Below, in pieces: positions 1 to 7,465 of a stretch of 64,000 nucleotides of DNA. The position numbers were made by a program, and so were the translations under genes. The notes below the pieces were generated by a model. It searched no databases and was not told the DNA's origin. It saw only the letters and a list, made by a program, of their open reading frames with translations. The stretch is from Streptomyces alfalfae (lineage in GTDB: Bacteria; Actinomycetota; Actinomycetes; Streptomycetales; Streptomycetaceae): contig NZ_QEXM01000038.1 in NCBI RefSeq assembly GCF_004127445.1, forward strand, positions 124,001 through 188,000, read 5' to 3'. The stretch's first letter is position 1. Each line of letters starts with the position of its first letter.

Positions 1-1
1 A

Positions 2-22
2 CTATACATACTCTGTGCATAG
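2..22. promoter_or_regulatory. candidate MarR-type operator
   Basis: An imperfect inverted repeat, CTATACATA (2-10) and TGTGCATAG (14-22), has 7 of 9 complementary positions and a 3-nt spacer. It lies about 105 bp upstream of the MarR start at 128. Size and symmetry fit a MarR dimer site, and it may also serve a divergent gene beyond the left edge. Regulation is inferred from position only. Confidence 0.4.
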
Positions 23-127
23 GGCATATGACGTGCAATGGGCACACGCCTGGTCGGCGGGGCGTCGGGCGGGCGCGCCTGCGCCGTCGGGGGGTGCGAT
101 ACGGTCGCCGTAGGAGGACGCACGTAC

Positions 128-580
128 ATGGACAAGCCATCGCACCTGGTCGAGTTCGAGCACATGGTGCTGGGGCGGCACCAGTTGAGCAGCGCCAAGC
201 TGCGCCAGCGGCAGGGCCGCCTGGAGCGCAGCACGTACATCCTGCTCAGCCGCATCCGGATGCAGGGGCCGATGACGATCGGGCAGCTCAGTGAGGCGTT
301 CATGCTCGACGCCTCCACGCTCAACCGGCAGACGGCGGGCGCGGCGCGGGCCGGACTGCTCGAACGCATCCCCGACCCGGAGGGCGGCATGGCCCGCAAG
401 TTCCGGCTCACCGAGGAGGGTGCGCGGCGTCTGGACGTCGAGCGCGAGGCGCACATCAAGGAACTGGACTGCGTCTTCGAGGACTGGCCGGCCGACGACG
501 TGGAGACCTTCGCCCGCTACCTCCAGCGGTTCAACGCGAGCGTGGAGCGGCTGAGCGGCCAGCCCTGGCCGCGCTCCTGA
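128..580 (+). CDS. MarR family transcriptional regulator
   Basis: A 150-residue winged-helix regulator of normal MarR length. A recognition-helix region sits around residues 45-65 (GQLSEAFMLDASTLNRQ). It is followed by a wing with the family-typical R-K-F-x-L-T-E-E-G segment (residues 85-97). ATG 128 was chosen over upstream starts because AGGAGG (112-117) precedes it by 10 nt. MarR proteins usually repress themselves and a neighbour and release DNA on binding phenolic ligands or oxidants. The target here is probably off the left edge, because the gene to the right has its own divergent MarR and is separated by a strong terminator. The ligand cannot be predicted. Confidence 0.85.
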   Translation: MDKPSHLVEFEHMVLGRHQLSSAKLRQRQGRLERSTYILLSRIRMQGPMTIGQLSEAFMLDASTLNRQTAGAARAGLLERIPDPEGGMARKFRLTEEGARRLDVEREAHIKELDCVFEDWPADDVETFARYLQRFNASVERLSGQPWPRS

Positions 581-602
581 CCTCCGTACGCCCCGTGTGA
601 AA

Positions 603-644
603 CGCCGGCCGGCCGTGGCGGAGGACCGCCACGGCCGGCCGGCG
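603..644. terminator. strong bidirectional terminator hairpin
   Basis: A perfect 19-bp inverted repeat (arm CGCCGGCCGGCCGTGGCGG, loop AGGA) lies between the convergent MarR gene (stop 580) and RidA gene (stop 665). No U tract follows, as is common in Streptomyces. Confidence 0.85.
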
Positions 645-664
645 CGGAAATGAGGGCGGGAGGG

Positions 665-1087
665 TCAGTCCTGGTGGCCCACGACGGCGGTCACCCGGAT
701 CTCCACCCGCATCCCCGGCGCCCCGAGCGCCGGAACACCGATCTGCGTCCAGATGGGCGCGCGCTCACCCATGCGCTTGCGCATCTGCTCCACCATGACG
801 CGGGTGGGCAGCTCGCCGATGAAGTCGGGGGAGTCGGGGATGTGGTACGAGTCCACACCGATGACGTCCTGCCAGCCCGCGCCGGCCGTGGCGAGGGTCC
901 TCTCCACGTTGTCGAAGGCCCGGACGATCTCGTCCTCCAGGGACGCGGGGAAGGTGAACTCCTCGTCCCAGCCTCCCTGTCCCGAGATCTCGACGCGGTC
1001 GCCCACGCGGACGGCCTGGCTGTAGTGCAACTGGGCGTGCAGTGTGTCGCCGTACCCGGGCGTGACGAAGAACTGGGGCTCGTTCAT
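665..1087 (-). CDS. RidA/YjgF family protein
   Basis: A 140-residue protein of RidA size. Family members hydrolyse reactive enamines/imines from PLP enzymes, or act in catabolic pathways on related intermediates. Visible features are the N-terminal beta region with S-G-Q-G-G-W, a central T-L-A-x-A-G-A-G-W-x-D-V helix, and the C-terminal G-M-R-V-E-I-R-V-T-A-V strand with the conserved arginine. ATG 1087 was preferred to GTG 1114 because homologous sequence begins at NEPQFF. The gene is divergent from the MarR gene at 1204, and both promoters lie over the paired palindromes at 1129-1179. Co-regulation is therefore very likely; the substrate is unknown. Confidence 0.8.
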   Translation of the reverse strand: MNEPQFFVTPGYGDTLHAQLHYSQAVRVGDRVEISGQGGWDEEFTFPASLEDEIVRAFDNVERTLATAGAGWQDVIGVDSYHIPDSPDFIGELPTRVMVEQMRKRMGERAPIWTQIGVPALGAPGMRVEIRVTAVVGHQD

Positions 1088-1128
1088 GGCGCTCCCTATG
1101 CGCTGAGGGTCCACACGTGAAGTAAAAG

Positions 1129-1179
1129 CACTTCACGCTTGAAGTGAACCCTACGCTATTTCACTTCAAGCGTGAAGTC
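1129..1179. promoter_or_regulatory. paired MarR operator sites between ridA-like and marR genes
   Basis: Two near-identical palindromes occur. Site 1 is CACTTCA-CGCT-TGAAGTG (1129-1146). Site 2 is CACTTCA-AGCG-TGAAGTC (1162-1179), the reverse complement of site 1 except for its last base. Centres are 33 bp apart. An extra half-site TGAAGT is at 1118-1123. The pair spans the intergenic space between divergent starts at 1087 and 1204, so one MarR protein probably represses both genes. Confidence 0.75.
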
Positions 1180-1203
1180 CTCGATGTTCGATAAGGTGGC
1201 CCC

Positions 1204-1707
1204 ATGGCCAAATCCGCCGACTCGAACCCAGGTCAGGACGCATCCGACGACGCACTGTGGCTGGACGCGGACGAGAAGGAGGCCTGGACCGGACTCGTCT
1301 CGCTGATCCTGCTGCTGCCGGGCAAGCTGGAAGCGCCGCTGCAACAGCGGAGCGGGATCTCCCTCTTCGAGTACCTCACCCTCAGCCATATCTCGGAGGC
1401 CCCGGAGCGCCGCCTGCGGATGAGCGAGCTGGCCTACCTCGCCGGCGGCTCCCTCTCACGCCTGTCGAACGTCGTGAAGCGGTTCGAGCAGCGCGGCTGG
1501 GTCGAGCGTTCCCCCGACCCCGACGACGGCCGGTACACCCTGGCCGCCCTCACCGACGAGGGCTACGAGGTGGTCGTCGACGCCGCGCCCACCCATGTCC
1601 GAGCGGTGCGCGACCTCGTGCTCACCCCGCTCACCGCGGCCGACCGCAGGGCACTGGCCCGCATCGCGGCGAAGCTGCGGGTGCGGCCGAACGACCTGTC
1701 GTCCTGA
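1204..1707 (+). CDS. MarR family transcriptional regulator (controls the RidA gene)
   Basis: A 167-residue MarR protein. Its helix-turn-helix is around residues 75-100 (RMSELAYLAGGSLSRLSNVVKR), followed by the wing with D-P-D-D-G-R (residues 105-112) and L-T-D-E-G. The N-terminal helix includes SLILLLPGKLEAPLQQ, typical of the dimerisation region. The start ATG 1204 lies 25 bp from operator site 2, a geometry that suggests autorepression. The divergent RidA gene is the obvious second target. The gene ends in a hairpin shared with the convergent phosphatase gene. The inducing ligand is unknown. Confidence 0.85.
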   Translation: MAKSADSNPGQDASDDALWLDADEKEAWTGLVSLILLLPGKLEAPLQQRSGISLFEYLTLSHISEAPERRLRMSELAYLAGGSLSRLSNVVKRFEQRGWVERSPDPDDGRYTLAALTDEGYEVVVDAAPTHVRAVRDLVLTPLTAADRRALARIAAKLRVRPNDLSS

Positions 1708-1717
1708 CGCGGATCGC

Positions 1718-1746
1718 CCGCCGCCGGCCGTTCATGCCGGCGGCGG
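1718..1746. terminator. bidirectional terminator hairpin
   Basis: A perfect 11-bp inverted repeat (CCGCCGCCGGC, 7-nt loop, GCCGGCGGCGG) lies between the convergent MarR and phosphatase genes. It overlaps the phosphatase stop codon (1732-1734). Confidence 0.7.
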
Positions 1747-3864
1747 AGCCGTGCGCAGCAGGAGCACGGCGATGTCGTCGGTGTAGTGCGGGGTGGGCCG
1801 GGCGTGGCGCAGCAGGACGTCGATGAGGTGGTCGAGGTCCTGCCCGCTGTACTCCGCGAGGCAGTTGGAGAGCCCCAGGGCGGCCCGGTCGGGGTCGGCG
1901 CCCGGGATCTCGACAAGGCCGTCGGTGTACAGGGCGAAGGTCGTCCCCGGGGGCAGCGGCAGCACGGTGGTGGGGTAGCGGGAGACGGTCTCGACGCCGA
2001 GCAGGGGGCCGGGTTCGATCTCCATGACGCCCGGCGGCCGGCCGGGGTGGTGCAGGAGCGGCGGCGGGTGGCCCGCGCTCGCCATGACGGCCTCCTGGCG
2101 CACCAGGTCGATGTGCGCGTAGAGACACGAGACCAGCAGGTCCGTCTCCAGTTCCGACAGGACCCGGTTGGTGCGGGCGAGGACCTGGCCGGGCGGGGCG
2201 CCCACGGTGGCGTGGATGGCGGTGCGCACCTGGCCCATGAGGGCGGCGGCGGAGACGTTGTGGCCCTGGACGTCGCCGATCACGGCCGCGGCGGTGGTGG
2301 CGTCGATGCGGATGACGTCGTAGAAGTCACCGCCGATGTCCATGCCGCGGCTGGCCGGCAGATAGCGGGCGGCGGCGTCCAGGCCCGGCAGCGCGGGCAG
2401 ACTGCGCGGCAGCAGGGCCTGCTGGAGGCCGTGCGCGAGGTCGCGCGTGGTGTCGTACAGCCGGGCCCGGTCCAGGGCCTGGGCGACGAGGCCGGCCAGT
2501 GAGGTGAGGACGGCGCGCTCGTCCGCGCTGAAGTCATGGGGCCGGTCGTACGAGAGGATGCAGCAGCCGACGGGCCGGCCGGAGACGACCAGCGGCAGGA
2601 AGGCCCAGGCCTGCTTGGCGCTGATCCGCGGCGCGTCGGGGAAGCGGCGCGCCAGCTCGGCGGGGCTGGTGAAGAAGGAGGGGACCCCGCTGGCCAGCAC
2701 CTCCCCGGCGGGTGTGATGTCGGTGTCCAGGGGGAGACCGTCGAGCCGGTCGATCGTCGCCTGGTCGTACCCGTGGTGCCCGGTGATCCTCAGCCGCCCC
2801 GCGTCGGCGGCGGAGAGCACGAGTCCGTCGGCGCCGAAGGCGGGCAGGACCTGGTCGGCCACCAGGTCGACGACGTCGCGTACGGCCACCGTCTCGGTGA
2901 GGGCGGCGGCCAGGTGGACCAGCTGGTACAGCCGCCCCGAGGGGGTGGGCGGCGCGGAGACCAGGCCGCGCGCCGCGTACGTGCCGGAGGACTCGGGCAC
3001 GCCGCCCTCCGGTGACCGGACGCGGGTGACGCGGGCGCTGATGCCGCTGGCGTCCGGGTAGAGCTGGAAGCGCAGCCAGGTGTCCGGGGGCCGCAGGGTG
3101 GTGAAGGTGACCGGGTCGCGGCTGATGACTGCGGTGCGGTAGTGGTCCTCCACGACCGTGTTGTCCATCCAGGGCAGCGACTGCCAGGGCCGGGTGCCGA
3201 GCAGCCGGCCGGCGTCCATCCCGAGCAGTGCCGCCGCGGCCGGGGCCAGATAGGTGATCCGGCCTTCGAGGTCGAGCCCGATGGCCGCCTCGGGCAGCCG
3301 GTCGACGTAGTCGGCGGCGGCCCGCAGCCGCTGACCGCCGCGCGGACGGCCGGCCACGGCGACCGGGATGTGCCGCGGGTGCTCGGGCACCGGCGGCAGA
3401 GCGGGGGCGTCGCCGATGATCCGGGCGATGCGCCGCGCGGCCGAGCTGATGTGCCCCCGCTCGCGGCGGGTGGCCTCGACGGGGTGACTCGCGGGCCACA
3501 GCAGGAACAGCGCGCCCAGGCACCGCGCCCCGCCCGGCAGCGGGGCCGCCGCGAGCGCGAACCGGTACGGCAGGCTGGCCGCGGCGCGCGGATAGACGCG
3601 GGCCATGTCGTCCTGCGACCCCACCCACACCAGGCGGTCCTCGCGCACCGCCTCGCTCACCGGGACGCCCGCGTTGAGCGGCACTCGCCGCCATGGCCAC
3701 GCCACCTCCTCCGGCATCCCGGAGAGCACCACGAGGCCGAGCACGGGCGCGCTCTCGTCCAGGAGATAGACGCCCCCGGCGGAGGCTCCCGTACGGCGTA
3801 CGGTGTCGGCCAGCGCCGCGTCCAGCGGAGCGGCACCCCCGGGGTCAGCGCCGTGACCGAGCAT
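1732..3864 (-). CDS. GAF-PAS-GAF-PP2C (SpoIIE-type) protein phosphatase
   Basis: A 710-residue multidomain phosphatase. An N-terminal GAF-like region (about 10-150) is followed by a PAS domain (about 185-290), a second GAF (about 325-465), and a C-terminal SpoIIE/PP2C domain (about 485-705). Metal-binding motifs are visible: G-G-D-F-Y-D, G-D-V-Q-G-H-N, Y-T-D-G-L and D-D-I-A-V-L-L. Such proteins dephosphorylate anti-sigma antagonists in partner-switching stress circuits; no anti-sigma gene is adjacent. ATG 3864 was chosen because GGAGG lies 10 nt upstream; a start at 3924 is possible. The following GAF-ANTAR gene is also a signal-response protein, but a 150-bp gap argues against strict coupling. 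Confidence 0.9.
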   Translation of the reverse strand: MLGHGADPGGAAPLDAALADTVRRTGASAGGVYLLDESAPVLGLVVLSGMPEEVAWPWRRVPLNAGVPVSEAVREDRLVWVGSQDDMARVYPRAAASLPYRFALAAAPLPGGARCLGALFLLWPASHPVEATRRERGHISSAARRIARIIGDAPALPPVPEHPRHIPVAVAGRPRGGQRLRAAADYVDRLPEAAIGLDLEGRITYLAPAAAALLGMDAGRLLGTRPWQSLPWMDNTVVEDHYRTAVISRDPVTFTTLRPPDTWLRFQLYPDASGISARVTRVRSPEGGVPESSGTYAARGLVSAPPTPSGRLYQLVHLAAALTETVAVRDVVDLVADQVLPAFGADGLVLSAADAGRLRITGHHGYDQATIDRLDGLPLDTDITPAGEVLASGVPSFFTSPAELARRFPDAPRISAKQAWAFLPLVVSGRPVGCCILSYDRPHDFSADERAVLTSLAGLVAQALDRARLYDTTRDLAHGLQQALLPRSLPALPGLDAAARYLPASRGMDIGGDFYDVIRIDATTAAAVIGDVQGHNVSAAALMGQVRTAIHATVGAPPGQVLARTNRVLSELETDLLVSCLYAHIDLVRQEAVMASAGHPPPLLHHPGRPPGVMEIEPGPLLGVETVSRYPTTVLPLPPGTTFALYTDGLVEIPGADPDRAALGLSNCLAEYSGQDLDHLIDVLLRHARPTPHYTDDIAVLLLRTAPPPA

Positions 3865-4013
3865 CGCGCGATGTCCTCCAGCCGACCGGGCAGCGGCCCT
3901 GGGGCGGCTGCGACGGTGAGTCACCCGTCACTCATCTCTCGACAGTACGCCGGGGACGCGGCGGAGGCAGGGCGACGGAGCAGGGACCGCCCGGGCCCGC
4001 GCCGACGGCTCGG

Positions 4014-4742
4014 TCAGCGGGGCGGGATGTCGTCGCGGCCCTCGGTGACCTCGCGTGCCAGGTCCGTCACCTTGCGGCGATGGGTGCGGGCGTGGCGGCG
4101 CAGGCAGCCGAAGGCGTCGTCGAGGGTGAGGCCCTGCCGGACCGCGAGCATGCCCTTGGCCTGTTCGATGACGACCCGGCTGCTCAGCGCCGTCTGCAAC
4201 TGGGCGGCCAGGACGCGGCTCTCGAACGCCTGCCGTTGCAGGGCGAGAGCGTGGGCGGCCGTCTCCGCCAGGCAGCGGGCCGACGCGAGAGCCTTCTCGT
4301 CCATGGTCGCTTCGGGCGGACCCAGCAGGACCAGGGCGCCGAAGGCGAGGTCGTCCGTGCTCTTGAGGGGCAGTGCGGTCACCCGGCCGAAGCCGAGCGC
4401 CAGCGCGCGGGGCGCCCAGGAAGGCCAGCGCACCCGGGCCGGACGCGTGGTGACGTCCACGTCGATCAGGGCCGCGCCCGAGGAGCGGGCATCACACCCC
4501 GGCCCTTCCTTCCACGCGACGGCGTCCGCCGCCAAGGTGCGCAGGGCGCTGCCGGTGCCCTCGGTGGAGATGTCCGGGCAGCTGAGCGGTGCGTACTGCA
4601 CGATCGCGCCCCGTGCGCCGTACACGCGTCGACCGCTCTCCGCGCATGTCGCCAGCAGCACCCGTGTGTCGAGGGGTTCCTGACTGGCCACCCTCATCAG
4701 CCGGGCGAAGAGCGCGGCGAGTTCCTCCCCCTGCAGGGTCAC
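4014..4742 (-). CDS. GAF and ANTAR domain RNA-binding response protein
   Basis: A 242-residue protein with a GAF sensory domain (about residues 15-165) and a C-terminal ANTAR domain (about 175-235). ANTAR features include the helix LQTALSSRVVIEQAKGMLA and the family-typical D-D-A-F-x-x-L-R-R-H-A-R. ANTAR domains bind paired hairpins in nascent RNA to prevent termination. GTG 4742 was chosen because GGGAGG lies 8 nt upstream (4751-4756). The longer frame from TTG 4826 lacks a good ribosome site. This class is common in Streptomyces next to phosphatases; the input signal is unknown. Confidence 0.85.
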   Translation of the reverse strand: MTLQGEELAALFARLMRVASQEPLDTRVLLATCAESGRRVYGARGAIVQYAPLSCPDISTEGTGSALRTLAADAVAWKEGPGCDARSSGAALIDVDVTTRPARVRWPSWAPRALALGFGRVTALPLKSTDDLAFGALVLLGPPEATMDEKALASARCLAETAAHALALQRQAFESRVLAAQLQTALSSRVVIEQAKGMLAVRQGLTLDDAFGCLRRHARTHRRKVTDLAREVTEGRDDIPPR

Positions 4743-4877
4743 AGTGCGGACCTCCCGCCGAGCCAGACCGACCTCGACGATAGTCGCGGTGGTTGCCGCA
4801 CGCACCCGTTGGCCAGGGGCGGACAAGTATTGACCAAAAATCTGCGCATGAAGCGCGCTTGCTCGCGTATGCGCTGG

Positions 4878-5507
4878 TCAGCGCACTCCGTGTGGCCGGA
4901 ACTGGATGCTGATGCGGCCCCCGGCCACCCGCGTCGACTTGGGGATGGCGTGCTCCCAGGTGCGCTGGCAGGAGCCGCCCATGACGATCAGATCGCCGTG
5001 GCCGAGCGGACGGCGGATGCCCTCGCCCCCGCGGAGGGGCCGGAGCAGCAGATCACGCGGCGCCCCCACGGAGAGGATGGCGACCATGGTGTTCTCGCGG
5101 GCGCCCCGGCCGATGCGGTCGCCGTGCCAGGCCACGCTGTCGCGTCCGTCGCGGTAGTGGCACAGGCCCGCCGTCGTGAAGGCCTCGCCGAGCTCCTCGG
5201 CGTAGTGGTCGGAGAGCGCCTGGCGCGCCTCGTCGAGGACGGGGTGCGGCAGCGGCTCGCCGTCGCCGTAGAAGGCCAGCAGGCGCGGCACGTCCACGAC
5301 CCTCTCGTACATCTGCCGGCGTTCGGCCTTCCACGGGACGTCCACCGCCAGCCGTTCGAACAGCACGTGGGCGCCGCTGAGCCAGCCCGGCAGCAGGTCG
5401 ATCCACGCACCGTCGCCGAGTGCCGTCCTGCGGACCTCGGTCAGCGGGCGCAGGTGCACGTCGTCGCTCTGGTCGAAGAGCGATCCCTGGAGCTGGTGCG
5501 TTGCCAT
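4878..5507 (-). CDS. alkB: AlkB-type Fe(II)/2-oxoglutarate dioxygenase, nucleic acid dealkylation
   Basis: A 209-residue AlkB-family protein. AlkB removes methyl groups from 1-methyladenine and 3-methylcytosine by oxidative demethylation. The iron ligands are visible as H-x-D in W-H-G-D-R-I (about residue 128) and a distal His in W-E-H-A-I-P-K. The 2-oxoglutarate-binding R-x(5)-R is in R-V-A-G-G-R-I-S-I-Q-F-R. The length matches the family. It is divergent from the TOPRIM gene at 5586, with about 78 bp between them. A half LexA-like box (TCGAAC, 5527-5532 region) is present but too weak to assign SOS control. Confidence 0.9.
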   Translation of the reverse strand: MATHQLQGSLFDQSDDVHLRPLTEVRRTALGDGAWIDLLPGWLSGAHVLFERLAVDVPWKAERRQMYERVVDVPRLLAFYGDGEPLPHPVLDEARQALSDHYAEELGEAFTTAGLCHYRDGRDSVAWHGDRIGRGARENTMVAILSVGAPRDLLLRPLRGGEGIRRPLGHGDLIVMGGSCQRTWEHAIPKSTRVAGGRISIQFRPHGVR

Positions 5508-5585
5508 GGGACCAGCGTAACGTGCAATCGAACGTACGAGCTAATTCGCATGCCGGACGGGCGACAGCGCTGCGATATTGGCCGG

Positions 5586-6245
5586 GTGAAGGCGACGACG
5601 AGTTTTCGAAGGGCCGCCGTGGCGTGGGCCGCCGGCGGGGAAGGCGGCGCGTCCGCCGCCGAAGCGGCGCGGGCGCGGGCGGCCGACGCCGGTGTGCGCA
5701 GAGTCGTCCTCGTCGAGGGGGACAGCGACCTCGTGGCCCTGGAGGCGCTGGCGGAACGCCGCGGCCGGAGCCTCGACACGGAGGGCGTCTCGATCCTCCC
5801 ACTGGGCGGCGCCATGAGCATCGGGAGATTCCTCGCCCTGTGCGGACCCGCGGGGCTCGACGTCCCGGTGGCGGGACTGTGCGACGCGGGGGAGGCGCAC
5901 CACTTCCGGCGCGTCCTCGAGCGGACGGGGTCCGGCCCGCAGCACACCCGCGCCGATCTGGAGCGGCTCGGCTTCTTCGTGTGCGACGCGGACCTGGAGG
6001 ACGAACTGATCCGCAGCCTGCGCGCCGAAGCCGTCGTCGACATCCTCGGCGAACAGGGAGACCTGCGCTCCTTCCGCACCTTCCAGAAGCAGCCCGCGCA
6101 GCGCGAACGCGGCCTCCCGCAGCAACTGCGGCGATTCATGGGCACCAGGAGCGGCCGCAAGGCGCTCTACGCGCGCGCCTTCGTGGAACACCTCGACCTC
6201 GACCGCGTGCCCCGCCCACTGGACGGCCTGCTCGCCCACGTCTGA
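5586..6245 (+). CDS. solitary TOPRIM (OLD-like) nucleotidyl-transfer/hydrolase protein
   Basis: A 219-residue protein whose N-terminal half is a TOPRIM fold. V-V-L-V-E-G-D-S-D (about residues 41-49) carries the catalytic Glu, and C-D-A-D-L-E-D (about 135-141) carries the acidic D-x-D motif. OLD-family nucleases normally fuse TOPRIM to an ATPase; here there is no ATPase domain and no adjacent ATPase gene. GTG 5586 was chosen because GATATT (5573-5578) would be a -10 box for a leaderless transcript. ATG 5550 in the same frame is an alternative. It is divergent from alkB, consistent with a DNA-repair or defence role, but the activity is unproven. Confidence 0.7.
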   Translation: MKATTSFRRAAVAWAAGGEGGASAAEAARARAADAGVRRVVLVEGDSDLVALEALAERRGRSLDTEGVSILPLGGAMSIGRFLALCGPAGLDVPVAGLCDAGEAHHFRRVLERTGSGPQHTRADLERLGFFVCDADLEDELIRSLRAEAVVDILGEQGDLRSFRTFQKQPAQRERGLPQQLRRFMGTRSGRKALYARAFVEHLDLDRVPRPLDGLLAHV

Positions 6246-6495
6246 GACCTGGTGCGGTGACCGCGAAGGTGCACCGTGTCGTGACGGCCGACGCCGTGCT
6301 TCGACGCGTTGCCGGACCACCGGGGCACGTCCCCGGCAGGAGCCGCGGCCCTCCGCCGTGCGACGCGCCGCACGGGCCGCCGACCGGGCCGCCGCCTCAC
6401 GGTCGGTGACCCTCGCTTCCCGGTCCGGGCTCACACTCGCCGCCCCGCCCTCTCGGCCGGGCATTTAATCGGATGTGCGCGCGGCGCGGAGTTGT

Positions 6496-6508
6496 TAGGT
6501 TCGCCGTG
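6496..6508 (+). promoter_or_regulatory. -10 element for leaderless DUF7873-like mRNA
   Basis: TAGGTT (6496-6501) is 6 nt before the GTG at 6508, so transcription probably starts at the start codon. No Shine-Dalgarno sequence precedes it. The rest of the 262-bp gap after 6245 holds only a small hairpin (CCGGGG-CACGT-CCCCGG near 6318-6334) and no supportable gene. Confidence 0.6.
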
Positions 6509-7239
6509 TGCCGAAGCTGAATCAGATCATCGCAGTCGAAAAGGGCGTCAAGTCCAAGGCTCTCCAGGAGCTCACCCAGGCTCACCAGGACGTGCAGAAG
6601 CCCGCCCTGCTGGCAGGCATCTCCCGGACCTACCAGCCCAAGGACGAAGAGGGCGAGCAACTGCCGCCCGAGTCCACGCGGGTGCAGATCAAGGCCGAGG
6701 ACGCTCTGCGGACGACCGCCGGGACGCTGACGCGGCTCTTCGACGTGACCGCGACGAAGGACTGGGCGAACCGGTCCGCGGCCGCGGACGTGGTGGTCGA
6801 CGGCACGGTGCTGTTGCCCCAGGTGCCCGTCCCGTACCTGTTGTTCCTGGAGAAGCAACTCACCGACCTGCACACCTTCGTGCGCAAGCTGCCGGTGCTC
6901 GACGCCTCCGAGTCGTGGAACCTGGACCCCTCGACGGACTCGTGGAAGACGGAGCCGGTGCGGACCATCCGCACGAAGAAGGTTCCGCGCAACCACGTGA
7001 AGGCCGAGGCCACGGAGAAGCACCCGGCGCAGGTCGAGGTGTACTACGAGGACGTCCCGGTCGGTTACTGGACCACGGTGAAGTTCTCCGGCGCGCTGCC
7101 CGCCCGGCGGGTCAACGAACTCCTCGACCGCGTCGAGAAGCTCCAGCAGTCCGTCAAGTTCGCCCGCGAGGAGGCGAACAACACCGAGGTCACCGACCAG
7201 CGGGTCGGCGACGCGGTATTCGGCTACCTCTTCCGGTAG
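6508..7239 (+). CDS. conserved actinobacterial protein of unknown function (DUF7873-like)
   Basis: A 243-residue soluble protein with no signal peptide or membrane segment. I recognise it as the strongly conserved Streptomyces family catalogued as DUF7873; no function is known to me. It is rich in charged residues. Visible segments include M-P-K-L-N-Q-I-I-A-V-E-K-G, a D-V-T-A-T-K-D-W-A-N segment, a basic R-T-I-R-T-K-K-V-P-R-N-H-V-K region near residues 151-164, and a predicted helix around R-V-N-E-L-L-D-R-V-E-K-L-Q. The basic patch is compatible with nucleic-acid binding. It is leaderless (GTG 6508). Its 3' region runs, without an obvious new promoter, into a hairpin, two permuted tRNA candidates and a terminator, suggesting one transcription unit and an RNA-related role. 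That role is inference. Confidence 0.8.
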   Translation: MPKLNQIIAVEKGVKSKALQELTQAHQDVQKPALLAGISRTYQPKDEEGEQLPPESTRVQIKAEDALRTTAGTLTRLFDVTATKDWANRSAAADVVVDGTVLLPQVPVPYLLFLEKQLTDLHTFVRKLPVLDASESWNLDPSTDSWKTEPVRTIRTKKVPRNHVKAEATEKHPAQVEVYYEDVPVGYWTTVKFSGALPARRVNELLDRVEKLQQSVKFAREEANNTEVTDQRVGDAVFGYLFR

Positions 7240-7251
7240 CCCCCACATACG

Positions 7252-7272
7252 CCCTCCGTCGCGAGCGGAGGG
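7252..7272 (+). ncRNA. hairpin at the start of the tRNA-like region
   Basis: A perfect 7-bp stem CCCTCCG (7252-7258) / CGGAGGG (7266-7272) with loop TCGCGAG starts 13 nt after the stop codon of the upstream gene. It could attenuate read-through or mark the 5' edge of a processed RNA. A second small stem GCGC-GATGA-GCGC (7274-7286) follows immediately. Confidence 0.5.
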
Positions 7273-7315
7273 TGCGCGATGAGCGCAAGCTGAAACTGAT
7301 GTTGAAGCTGATGAA

Positions 7316-7399
7316 GGGGTGTCAGTTGGGGGTTCGAATCCCTCTCCCCGCACCACGTGCGGGGGTGGCCCAAGCCTGGCAGAGGCGGCCCCATGAAAC
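7316..7399 (+). tRNA. circularly permuted tRNA gene candidate 1, anticodon GAA (Phe)
   Basis: The 3' half comes first: anticodon stem 3' strand GGGGT (7316-7320), variable region GTCAGTT (7321-7327), T arm GGGGG/TTCGAAT/CCCTC (7328-7344), acceptor TCCCCGC (7345-7351), discriminator A and encoded CCA (7353-7355). After linker CGT, the 5' half follows: acceptor GCGGGGG (7359-7365), T8 G9, D arm 7368-7386 with G18G19 (7378-7379), and anticodon stem GCCCC (7388-7392). Next is the loop A-T-GAA-A-C (7393-7399). The acceptor pairs 7/7 and the anticodon stem 5/5, each with one G.U. T8, A14, U33, G53-C61, TTC at 54-56, A58 and an A15-U48 pair are all present. The tRNA has 78 nt plus CCA. Amino-acid identity rests on the anticodon; A73 fits Phe. 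The exact join inside the anticodon loop is unknown. Confidence 0.85.
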
Positions 7400-7465
7400 T
7401 CAGATTCTCGCTCCAGTCTCAGTATTCGCCGCCGAACACCGGATCGACCGAGCGTGGGCGAACAT

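Noticed and set aside
5527..5542. LexA (SOS) box between alkB and the TOPRIM gene.
   Set aside because: Only one half-site (TCGAAC) matches; the second half agrees at about three of six positions.
3693..5585. A long plus-strand open frame running into the TOPRIM gene.
   Set aside because: It is antisense to the phosphatase, ANTAR and AlkB genes and results from GC-rich codon bias; only the part from about 5586 has protein character.
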